Part shown: piece by piece, positions 8,096-15,308 of the stretch
Layout: every line of letters begins with the position of its first letter
Position numbering within the stretch: the first letter of the stretch is position 1
DNA from: Carex sylvatica
Taxonomy: Eukaryota > Streptophyta > Magnoliopsida > Poales > Cyperaceae
NCBI GenBank assembly: GCA_964058845.1
Contig: CAXKVR010000596.1
Span: 1-15,308 of the forward strand
Reading direction: 5' to 3'
DNA length: 15,308 nucleotides
The notes under the pieces: generated by a model
Database searches by the model: none
What the model was told of the DNA's origin: nothing
Seen by the model: only the letters and a program-made list of their open reading frames with translations
Translations under genes and position numbers: made by a program

Positions 8096-9060
8096 TTAGA
8101 GAGAAAATCTTCTGATTTCTCTTATCCACAACATCCAACCTCCCAGTGCCCACGCCTCATCCCAATTCTTTCTCATTGCTCCCTGCAGAGATTTTCTATG
8201 TTCCCACAAGATTTCTTCAGTGGCTCCATTCCCTGCCAGAATTGGTAGGTTTATTGATGCCAAGAAGCCCACCATAATGCACATGCCACGGTACACTCTC
8301 AAAATAAGTGATCCGTTGATTCTAGTGCATTATTTATGCACATCACGCACACTCCCTCTACAGGGTAGCCTCTCTTTTGCAAGTTTTCCTTTGTTAATAT
8401 CTTATCATTGATAAGAAGCCAACAAAACACCTTAACTTTTGACGGAATTTTAATTTTTCATAGCACTCTATGAAACTGGCAGTTGATTCCCTTTGTGTGT
8501 AAGGTTTTATATGCCGATGCCATGGAGAAAACCTCCCCCTCCGTCCACTTCCACCTGACCCTTTCATGATCTGAACTTATCGAGCAATCAAAAAAGTCCT
8601 TGAATTCGGTTAGTGCTTTCAAGAAGTACGAACCCTGTGTACCCAAGTCCCAGTGGTGGGAAAGCCCGTAAAGGGATAGTAGCGTCTGTGCCCAAAGGCC
8701 ATTGAAATTATGGTGTAATTTCCATAGCCACTTAATTAATAATGCCACATTTTGGTCTGCAATATCAATTATCCCCAGTCCCCCTTTTTTTTTTAAGGCA
8801 CATGTTCTCTCTCGGTTCATCAGACAGTTGATTGGCTTACACTATTCTTGCCATTTTCAAAGAAAACTCCTTCTTACCCTATCTATGTGATTAATGATGT
8901 TTTTCGGCAGTCTGAATGCATGTGCATAATGCAATGGCAATGCAGATAGTATCGATTTTACCAATGTCAATCGGCCTCCAAAAGAAAGGAGGTTCGATTT
9001 TCAACTCGCTATCCTTTCATGTACCGCCAAAATTATCGGCTGAAATACCTTTCAAGGCCG
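8096..9060 (-). pseudogene. Decayed plant L1-type LINE reverse transcriptase, C-terminal part
   Basis: Translating the minus strand gives, in order, the end of the reverse-transcriptase domain and the zinc-binding zf-RVT region of plant L1-clade LINEs. Landmarks are LLSFGGRLTLVKSILSALPL and FRLPKNIINHIDRVRRSFL (8860-8990), then KKKGGLGIIDIADQNVALL and IKWLWKL (8700-8790), then KIPSKVKVFCWLL, GVCVMC and TDHLF (8300-8457), then NWDEAW and a WMLW segment (8100-8165). The main frame is broken by in-frame stops at 9001-9003, 8857-8859, 8842-8844, 8458-8460 and 8299-8301, and by a frameshift between about 8250 and 8300. The N-terminal endonuclease, ORF1 and most of the RT domain are absent, as expected of a 5'-truncated copy. 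It cannot make a working protein. Confidence 0.9.
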
Positions 9061-9168
9061 GTAAGAATCTGGTATAGCCTAAAAAAACTATACAAAAATC
9101 ACAAAAAAGTTTATTTGACAAGCTTTATTACTGATTGCTAAGACAAGACTGGTACATACTTGTATATT

Positions 9169-9480
9169 CAGTGGCGGAGCCACCATTTAAAATCAAATTT
9201 GAAGTAGTATAAATATGTTGACTCTGCCTACTTCAGGTCCTTTGACAATTTATTACTGCAATTCAATCGAATGAATTAAATTGCAAACTACAACTGATAA
9301 TTGACTAAAATTGTTGAGTGCTAATGTTTTTCTTGATTTTTGTTTAAATCTGATTTAAAATTTGATGAGTTTGATTAAAATGATTCAAGTATATAAGTTA
9401 ATTTAGCCCACTAATTCAATAACCCAGTAACATGAAACTTTTTGTCCACCTCTAACTCAAATTCTGACTACGGCACTCAT
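9169..9480. mobile_element. GTGGCGGAGC-type non-autonomous element
   Basis: The left end is CAGTGGCGGAGCCA. The right end, on the reverse strand, is ATGAGTGCCGTAGTCAGAA followed by TTTGAG. These are two diverged copies of the same terminal motif, which I recognise as a frequent plant repeat terminus. Possible 8-bp flanks are TTGTATAT-like on the left and GTGTATAC on the right (6 of 8), suggestive of hAT but not proof. The 312 bp between the ends is not palindromic beyond the first 20-25 bases and has no ORF. Confidence 0.5.
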
Positions 9481-9793
9481 GTGTATACCAACAGTAAAGC
9501 ACAATCCAAGTAGCAGAATTTTCTCCAACTATCATGAACTTTCTATTAGCATATCCAAAATAGACTTCAAGCACTTTTTAGAAAGATTTCTAAAAGATCT
9601 GCACAATAATGTGAACTAACAGAATTTTGGACAAAGAGAGGCGAATTGATATCACAAAACAGTCAATTTTTGTGTCCCCCAAAAATTTCCATCGTTCATG
9701 AAATGAAGCACACAAAACATACAAAACAATCACAGCTAATTTCTACTGGTTAAAGGTTCAATTTCAAATTGAAATTAAGAAACTCTATATAAG
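9481..9793 (-). other. Possible remnant of LTR-retrotransposon internal region
   Basis: The interval lies on the internal side of the primer-binding site at 9794-9805, so on the minus strand it could be leader sequence of the same retroelement. No gag, protease or other domain can be read in any frame, and the GTGGCGGAGC element bounds it on the far side. Most of the retroelement is therefore missing. Confidence 0.3.
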
Positions 9794-9805
9794 GCTCTGA
9801 TACCA
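9794..9805 (-). other. Retrotransposon primer-binding site (initiator Met tRNA)
   Basis: The minus strand reads TGGTATCAGAGC, the standard plant Copia primer-binding site complementary to the 3' end of initiator-methionine tRNA. One T separates it from CTACA, a plausible LTR end, which is the normal spacing. This orients the element on the minus strand with its 5' LTR at higher coordinates. Confidence 0.75.
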
Positions 9806-9806
9806 A

Positions 9807-10092
9807 TGTAGCAGAATAAGTATAAACTAGCTATTTTACCATGCGAATACATCTCTCTTATGAGCCTTCTTCTGTCTATTCTCTCGATTCCTTTCCATTT
9901 TTATCCCTTTTTTTTGGGACTTGTGTGAATTTTTTTTTTTTTTTTTTTGTAGAGAACTTTTTTTTACAGAAGCAATTGTATGAATTGTTAGTAAACGAAG
10001 CCTACTGCGATCTGGGAATTTCGAAAGCCCAATGTATTGAGTAGGAAGCAATTAATGTACCGACTGTTTCTCTCTGAACTCTGAAGTCTACA
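9807..10092 (-). mobile_element. Probable LTR, 286 bp, minus strand
   Basis: Directly beside the primer-binding site, the plus strand begins TGTAGCAGAA. Ending the LTR at GTCTACA (10086-10092) gives the perfect short inverted ends TGTAG and CTACA. The length is within the usual range for small Copia LTRs. The inner limit is well supported by the primer-binding site. The outer limit is a guess based on the matching ends. No second LTR is seen in the window, so a target duplication cannot be tested. Poly-T (about 9931-9948) in the middle explains the mirrored Lys-rich and Phe-rich frames. Confidence 0.45.
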
Positions 10093-10641
10093 AATTTAAT
10101 TAATTAAATAGCTGAAGTTTAAATAGTCTCATCCGATTATGGGCCTGGCCGAAATCTAACCTTTTTCTATCTCCCCACCATGTAGGCCCAAATAAGATTC
10201 AATAACTGTTTCTTCAATCCATGCGGCTATTTGAGGCCTGATTTTAAGCAGTAGATAACAAAAAATGAGAGCACTTTGACTAATGAAGGCCCATACAGCT
10301 TTCTAAATTGTTCCTTTTTGTGTGCGGGGTCCGTGTTCATGGATTATCTGCACCGTCTGATTTAAGATGGACGGTTTAAAAAGGATGGCTGAAATTGGAG
10401 GCATTGAAGGCCAGAAGCATTGAACCCGTAAATTCTCCAGGCCGAATTGACACAGAAATATATTATTTCATTGTGGGTACTAAATAGGTTTGGGAGAATA
10501 CTCTGATTAATTAATTAATTAATCGATAAACTTTACTATATTTTCCTGAAATTAAATTGCTAGCAAAATAGCACATAAATATCAGATAAGTACAAAATGC
10601 AAATCAATAAGATGTCTTCTCAAAAGCAAGTTGGATAGATA
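10093..10641. other. Intergenic stretch with a foldback remnant motif
   Basis: No gene is seen. Positions 10352-10375 form a near-palindrome, ACCGTCTGATTTAAG then ATGGACGGT, closely resembling 2801-2819 in element K, and GGATGGCTGAAATT follows at about 10382, resembling H. This may be the core of a badly decayed K/H-like element. TTAATTAATTAATTAAT simple sequence is at about 10506-10522. Confidence 0.4.
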
Positions 10642-10650
10642 ATGTAATTA

Positions 10651-11068
10651 GAGGAGGGTTCAAATGCCTCTATTTTTTGTGTTTTCATTGTGCATTTATT
10701 TTTAAAAACTTTAATTACTCAAAATTTATAACTTAAAAATCAAAATAAAATCATTGAATATGATCTACATCATTTTATCTATGCATATGTAAAATATTAT
10801 GACATTCTAACTTTATTTTGATTGTCATCAAAACCTTATAAAAAATGTACTAATGTGGATAATTTAGAGACGTTGATTTTTCAACTTATTGATTCACATA
10901 AAAACAATATTGAAATGTGATAATTTTTTATGGCCACATATAGAAAATAACATAGATCATATCCAACGTTTTTATTTTGACTTTTAAGTTATAGATTTTG
11001 AGTTATTAAAGTTTTTATAAATAAAGGCACGATGGAGACACAAAAAATAAAGACATTTAAAGCTCCTC
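10651..11068. mobile_element. Foldback element J with 9-bp target duplication
   Basis: ATGTAATTA lies at 10642-10650 and again at 11069-11077. The 418 bp between is an almost complete palindrome. The left end reads GAGGAGGGTTCAAATGCCTC, the right end on the reverse strand GAGGAGCTTTAAATGTCTTT, and both continue TATTTTTTGTG. Inner blocks AAAAACTTTAATWACTCAAAA and TATAACTTAAAA also pair exactly. The ends resemble those of F3 (GAGRAGGGT...AATACCTC), and the ATTGAATATGATCTACAT block resembles the F-family interior, so J is probably a distant member. The exact 9-bp duplication is the best Mutator-like signature in the window. Confidence 0.8.
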
Positions 11069-11077
11069 ATGTAATTA

Positions 11078-11570
11078 AGAGGTCTTAAGCAAATGGTCAA
11101 CAATTTTTGCAACCATATTGTGTTTAATTACAATGGTCGTCATTATCTTATCCCGACTTATCCTTTTTTTATTTTATTTTTACTCTTATCTTGCCGACAA
11201 AATCCAGGTTTTTAGGAATGGCAAATAACTTAAGATACTTGTAATTCTCTCTGACAAAAGCTTATTTGTGTCATTGATTACTGTTTTTCTTCTGTTTCTT
11301 TAAAAAATTGAAATAAAATACCGTTTCTTCTCGAGGTAACAAATATCAATATTATTTTAATAACAGAGTTTTCCTTAGAACTTGCATCATCACAGGAAAG
11401 AAGAAAGAACAAGCAAAATATAATAAGAAAAAGTAAACAGTTAGCTTTCATTTATCCATTTTGTTTGGAAGAAAAACCATAAAACACGGAAGCATAATCT
11501 GGCCTACTGAATCTCAAAGAGTCAATTAAAGTTGATTTTTGTCTCATATCTCCTGATTTTTTTTTTCTTT
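11078..11570. other. AT-rich intergenic stretch, nothing recognised
   Basis: This is purine/pyrimidine-skewed AT-rich DNA without a supported gene or repeat pair, ending in a T-rich tract (about 11557-11570) at the left end of the nested stack. Confidence 0.45.
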
Positions 11571-11598
11571 GAGAGAATTTCATGTATACCACTCAAAA

Positions 11599-12416
11599 GG
11601 AAAATTTTACAAATTGCCTTACCTTTTAAAATTTTCAAACAAAATACACTTCCTCTAAAATAATTAACAAAATATTCTTATGGGGCCCTCACTTTCCTCT
11701 CCCTCTCCCTCTCTATCCCTACCTCTTATTTACTCTTATCATGTTTGACACCTCCTTAACTCTCATTAGACTTTAATGAGTGCATAAAAGATTTTAAAGA
11801 ATATGTAATTCAAATAATATTTTTTTTGTAGGCATGCAACAAGTTTTTCTATTATATAACATATATATTTAATACTATATTTTTTTTAAAGTATTTATAC
11901 TAATTTGCATCACGATGAAATTATTTACATGATTATAGAGTACATTATTAGAAAGATGAATTCTTAAATTGGTATTTTACTTATTTGACATTGTTGCATT
12001 TAATTAAACTTTCTTATATTTATTAAAACAAGTAAAATATAAATTTAAAAGTTTATCTTTCTAATAACGTACTGTATAATCATGTAAATAATCTTATCAT
12101 GATACAAATGAGTATAAATACTTTAAGAAAAAAATATGTATTCGATATATATTTCATCTAATTGAAATTTTTTTTGTATATCTACAAAAAATTTGTTGTT
12201 TGAATTATATATATTTTTTTAAATTTTTAATGCACTCATTAAATTCTAATAAGAAATAAGTATGTGTCAAACTTGTTGAGAGTAAATAGGACGTAGGGAT
12301 AGAGAGGGAGAGAAAAGGGGAAATGATGGCTCCACAATGGTATTTTGTTAATCATTTTAGAAGAAGGATATTTTGTTTGAAAATTTTGTAAAATAAGGCA
12401 ATTTGTAAAATATACC
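11599..12416. mobile_element. Foldback element B, 818 bp, 9-bp target duplication
   Basis: CACTCAAAA lies at 11590-11598 and again at 12417-12425. Between them is a nearly perfect long palindrome of two arms of about 400 bp meeting near 12007. The ends are GGAAAATTTTACAAATTGCC and, on the reverse strand, GGTATATTTTACAAATTGCC. Internal pairs include TCTCCCTCTCTATCCCTAC, AATGAGTGCAT and TTATTTACATGATTATA. Length, terminal repeats and 9-bp duplication fit a Mutator-like non-autonomous element. It landed about 28 bp inside the left end of C. A transcript would fold into a very long hairpin, a potential small-RNA source (inference). It has no coding capacity. Confidence 0.8.
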
Positions 12417-12626
12417 CACTCAAAACGTTAAAATTATATATTCCCCCTTCTAAAATTCATAATATCATATTTAACCTTCTAAATTTTAAAAACTCACAAA
12501 ATTATCTCACAAAATTATCCAATTTTTTTTTTATGAAAACTCAATTTAAAATTATAATTTTTTATTTTCTCTTTTATTAAAAAAATAAAACTAAAAAAAT
12601 ATGTAAATGCATGTGTAGTAAAGAAT

Positions 12627-13146
12627 AGGGCTGTACAAAATTACTTGAACTCGCAACTCGCTCATAACTTACTTGTTAATGGCTGGTTTTAACTCGCTTA
12701 TTTACAACTTGAGTCAATTTCAACTCGAGTTGGCTGACTCATTTAATAAATGAGCTGAGTTTGAGCTGAAGCCAACTTGCTCATTTATAACTCGACTTAT
12801 GTACTAAGTTGTATGAAAAATTGTTGGATTCTAAGTTGTTGTTTGTTTTGAGTTGACATATTATCTCTGTGTTAGATTGTTTGTATTTAGATAAACTATT
12901 ACTAGGTCATTTCAATAGTTTGTGTATAGATAAACACATATTAGTGTAGAACAATACCTAAGAACTTGACTGGTTAAACGAGTTATAAACGAGTTGCAAA
13001 TCAACTCGAGTTGATAACGAGCATGAGTTCGAGTTGGCTTCACAGCTCATTGTTATCATCTTTAGTCGTGTTGACTCGCTCGTTTATTAAATGAGCTATG
13101 TTCGAATTGGAAGTAACTTGCTCAAACTCAACTCATTTACAGCTTT
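12627..13146. mobile_element. Element D (GAGTTGAACTCG-rich), 10-bp target duplication
   Basis: AGTAAAGAAT lies at 12617-12626 and again at 13147-13156. The ends are AGGGCTGTACAAA on the left and AAAGCTGTAAATG on the right (reverse strand). The arms (about 12627-12800 and 12970-13146) are imperfectly palindromic and built of reiterated CAACTCGAGTTG, GCTCATTTAATAAAYGAGC and AACTCGYTTATWACT units. This composition is known from a widespread plant repeat type with AGGGCTGTA ends. The 10-bp duplication points to Mutator-like insertion, but hAT-like ends cannot be excluded. The loop at 12830-12960 is unique and non-coding. D lies in the loop of C. Confidence 0.75.
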
Positions 13147-13476
13147 AGTAAAGAATAAACACTTATTATCATCACTCTCCCCACTGATCCCAATTCTCTA
13201 GAGCTATGGAAAGAAAGCTATAAAAAATAAGACTTACGTAGACCTAGTTAGCTAGTTTGTGAGGCAAATAGTTAACTTCTCCACATTTAATGCATCATAT
13301 TAAAAAAAAAAATCATTATCCATACAAAAAAAAGCCAATTCGAAAAATGAACATTTCATAATGAAGCTACATATTTTTTATATTTTTTAATAAAGAACCA
13401 AATTTGAAGCTTATAAATTTAAAATGAGTTGTAATAGAAAAGACAATAAATTGAGAAATTTTGTGAGGTTTTGAAA

Positions 13477-13607
13477 AAAATTTTGAGTAAATGTTGGAGG
13501 TCAAGTCATCCAATTACTTAATATCCACAAGTGTTTTTTTTTATCTGAATATCAAACATGCAACCTCTCACATAAAGAATATTATCTTTGTCACTAGATC
13601 AAATATT
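13477..13607 (-). mobile_element. SINE-like insertion in the right arm of C
   Basis: This segment interrupts the C palindrome and is bracketed by GGTTTTGAAA (13467-13476) and GGTTTTTGAAA (13608-13618), a plausible target duplication. On the minus strand it reads GATCTAGTGACAAAGATAAT, and about 30 bp later GAGAGGTTGCATGTTTGATA. This spacing and sequence resemble the A and B boxes of a tRNA-derived SINE, although both boxes depart from consensus. The length of about 131 bp fits a small plant SINE. Alternatively it is an unrelated insertion. The boxes are the weakest part of the case. Confidence 0.45.
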
Positions 13608-13712
13608 GGTTTTTGAAATTTAAAAGAGGAAAAATGATATTATGAATTTTTTTTAATGGAAAATATGTAATTTCAAGATTATTTTAGTGATATACATGAA
13701 ATTCTCACTTTT

Positions 13713-13781
13713 TTTAAGTTTATGATATTTCAGTTTGTTTTTTGAAATAGAAAGATGGAGATTTAAGTTTATGATATTTCA
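13713..13781. repeat. 20-bp perfect direct repeat, period 49
   Basis: Positions 13713-13732 and 13762-13781 are identical over 20 bases (TTAAGTTTATGATATTTC core) with 29 unrelated bases between. It starts a few bases right of the end of C. This could be a local duplication or the footprint of another insertion. Confidence 0.65.
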
Positions 13782-15072
13782 ACTTTCAATTATTTGTCCA
13801 TAAAAAAAAACTCCTCATTTAGATTTAGAATCAATGACTCCTACACAAAGCGTGTGGCCCTTTGCCTCTAGAATAAATATTGGTTCTGTATTTCAATTAT
13901 TTTTCCATTTAACCTCTGAAATAAGAGCTTGTAGTGTGTGGAACGTTTTTTTTTTTTGTTAATCCGAAAAGATTTGAAAATTTTCACCTTATTATGTCCA
14001 CTAAGATTTAAATTCCTGAAATTTTGAAATTATCCTAGTGCATCATCACTCAGCCTACTAGTCACGCTAATGTCTAATATGATATACCCATCCAATGTTT
14101 CTGATAATTGCCATCATCAAAATATTCAAATTGAAAAATGAACTATCCTATTGTTCATTATTTTAAAAATAATGTATTTCAATTTAATTTGTCTATTTTA
14201 GGTTTGCTCATCTATCAGAAATCGTTAAATTTAATTGCTGAAAAAACAAATCATTTAATAAAGAGCAATTAAATTTTCTAATTAATTAAATTTCATGCAA
14301 ATTTGCAATAAAAACATCTCTACCATTATATTTTTTCAATGTAGAGGTAGAATTTATCAAATAAAAATGTATATGTAGGGTAGAGAGTTTTTTTTTTTTT
14401 TTTTTTATAGTGGATTTCCCTATTTGTAGTATCCATTAGTCTTTTTGTTGTTTTTCGATTAAAAAAAATGTTTCTGCCCTCATATTTTTAATTATGTTAT
14501 TAAGCATATGAATTTAGTATGATATATAGGCAATTAAGCATACCAAAAAAAAAAAATTAGGCCAAAGTTTTTCTTAAAAAATAATTTATTATCTCAAATT
14601 AAAAAGGAAGGATTAAAGCCAAACAATTCCAAAATTAACAAAAAAAAAAAAATAATAATATTAACGTGGTTCCCAACTCACACTTCAACATCAAATTTGA
14701 TGATTTTAGTGGATTTCAATTGATATTTCAGCTTGCTTAAAATATTTAGGTGAATTTATATTTATAGCTTGTTATTAAGAACCAAGACTTGGCATGCCTA
14801 GGTGTGTATTTGACGAGAGATTTCGGAACCTTCGTCTCCAAGGTCGCAATTAGTGCAAGTGACGAAAGTCGAAAGAGAGGTGTTAATAATACTCGTCTCC
14901 CCCGAAAAGAAAAACAAAAAGAGACAAAATTGCACTTGTTATTGTACGACCTGTGAGTGGACCCACGGGCCAGCTAAGCGTTCGTAAAATCTAGCTGGAC
15001 TTATTTTATGCAATGCAATTTTAATACAATTATAAACAACTAATACAAGAAGAAAATAATGGCATATACATG
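13782..15072. other. AT-rich intergenic stretch
   Basis: Low-complexity T and A runs occur at 13947-13957, 14388-14406 and 14639-14652. A perfect 13-bp inverted pair (AAATTTAATTGCT at 14227-14239, partner at 14264-14276) could form a small hairpin. Positions 14795-14990 are less AT-rich but every frame breaks quickly. No gene is supported. Confidence 0.45.
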
Positions 15073-15159
15073 ATGTCGTGTGCCGCGTGCCATGTGGCTC
15101 TACCGGTCTTGAGAAGCCGCGTTTGTAGCTGCTGCTCTGCGTATCTTCCTGTTAATTAA
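15073..15159 (+). other. GC-richer patch with a 28-codon Cys-rich frame
   Basis: A short frame from ATG (MSCAACHVALPVLRSR, then CSCCSAY) to TAA lies in the only clearly GC-enriched patch of the right part of the window (about 15075-15150). It has no family match I can name. It may be an exon remnant, a repeat fragment or chance. I list it because its composition differs sharply from the surroundings. Confidence 0.12.
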
Positions 15160-15177
15160 ATCAAGACACTCGGAATT

Positions 15178-15308
15178 AGGATGGCAACCAGTTGGTTCGG
15201 TTCGAGCTAGATTCTAGCTCAGCTTGTTAATTTTGGATCAAGTTAAATCTAGACATTCAGGCTAAAATTTTAATTTGAAATTGTGACAAGTCAGTCCGAA
15301 CTAGTTTG
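15178..15308. mobile_element. Possible start of another element, cut by window edge
   Basis: GGATGGCAACCAGTTGG then GGTTCGGTTCGAGCTAG, with further GAGCT/AGCTC motifs, resembles the beginning of plant repeats with GGATGGCAAC or GAGCTCGAGC composition, loosely like element D. The right end is outside the window, so it cannot be confirmed. Confidence 0.2.

Larger units (their letters stand above)
11571..13708. mobile_element. Foldback element C, host of three nested insertions
   Basis: The outer ends are GAGAGAATTTCATGTATA on the left (11571) and, on the reverse strand, GTGAGAATTTCATGTATA on the right (13708), a 17-of-18 match and the same family as element A. The rest of the left arm is displaced to 12426-12611 by insertion B. 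There, TTCATAATATCAT, CTCACAAAATT and TTTATTAAAAAA pair with the right arm at 13609-13708 and 13362-13476. D occupies the loop and a SINE-like insert splits the right arm. Without these three, C would be about 650 bp and continuously palindromic. Both flanks are T-rich, so its own target duplication cannot be judged. No ORF. Confidence 0.7.

Noticed and set aside
8220..8890. Plus-strand frames over the LINE
   Set aside because: They are antisense shadows. The minus strand shows the reverse-transcriptase and zf-RVT landmarks.
9784..9793. TATATAAGG as a promoter TATA box on the plus strand
   Set aside because: It lies next to the minus-strand primer-binding site inside a retroelement remnant, has no downstream coding region, and such AT motifs are common by chance here.
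9836..10051. Mirrored Lys-rich and Phe-rich frames
   Set aside because: They are caused by poly-T inside the probable LTR and have no similarity to known protein.
1..15308. CRISPR array, prokaryotic operon or phage-like organisation
   Set aside because: No spaced identical repeats, no tightly packed ORFs, and plant retroelement and MITE signatures throughout.
1..15308. tRNA, rRNA or snRNA genes
   Set aside because: No cloverleaf or conserved rRNA segment was recognised. The only tRNA-related signals are the retroelement primer-binding site and the SINE-like boxes.

Overview
The window looks like intergenic DNA from a flowering-plant nuclear genome. It is very AT-rich (about 70% by eye) and has many poly-T, AT and CT/GA runs. 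It carries a decayed plant L1-type LINE on the minus strand, a primer-binding site of the kind used by plant Copia elements (complementary to initiator-Met tRNA), and at least ten short non-autonomous DNA transposons. Most of these are foldback elements, near-complete palindromes. I found no intact protein-coding gene, rRNA or tRNA, so the species or lineage cannot be fixed from the sequence alone.

Layout, left to right. 1-605: low-complexity AT-rich DNA. 606-750: Tourist-like MITE with a TTA duplication. 1512-1965: foldback F1, tipped by microsatellites. 2739-2971: foldback K. 3728-3870: repeat G, copy 1, followed by foldback F2 (3893-4246). 4332-4395: small tandem duplication. 4660-4849: foldback E with a 10-bp target duplication. 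5413-5550: repeat G, copy 2. 5632-6202: foldback A, missing its outer right end. About 6236-6416: foldback H. 6638-6739: a 33-codon ORF of uncertain meaning. 6777-7166: foldback F3. 8096-9060: LINE reverse-transcriptase C-terminal fragment, minus strand. 9169-9480: GTGGCGGAGC-type element. 9794-10092: LTR retrotransposon end (PBS plus probable LTR), minus strand. 10651-11068: foldback J with a 9-bp duplication. 11571-13708: a nested stack. 13709-15308: AT-rich DNA, a small GC-richer patch near 15060-15150 and the possible start of another element at the right edge.

The best structure is the nested stack at 11571-13708. Host foldback C (same terminal family as A) was hit in its left terminus by an 818-bp foldback B (9-bp duplication CACTCAAAA), in its loop by a 520-bp element D (10-bp duplication AGTAAAGAAT), and in its right arm by a roughly 130-bp SINE-like insert (10-11-bp duplication). 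Removing the inserts in thought restores a single ancestral inverted repeat, which fixes C as older than the other three.

The second theme is a family of foldbacks (F1, F2, F3, probably J) that share a conserved subterminal interior but have unrelated-looking tips. The 8-10-bp duplications around F3, J, B, D and E fit Mutator-like (MULE) insertion better than Stowaway or Tourist. I see no evidence of a novel encoded biochemical system. The interest is in transposon structure and decay.
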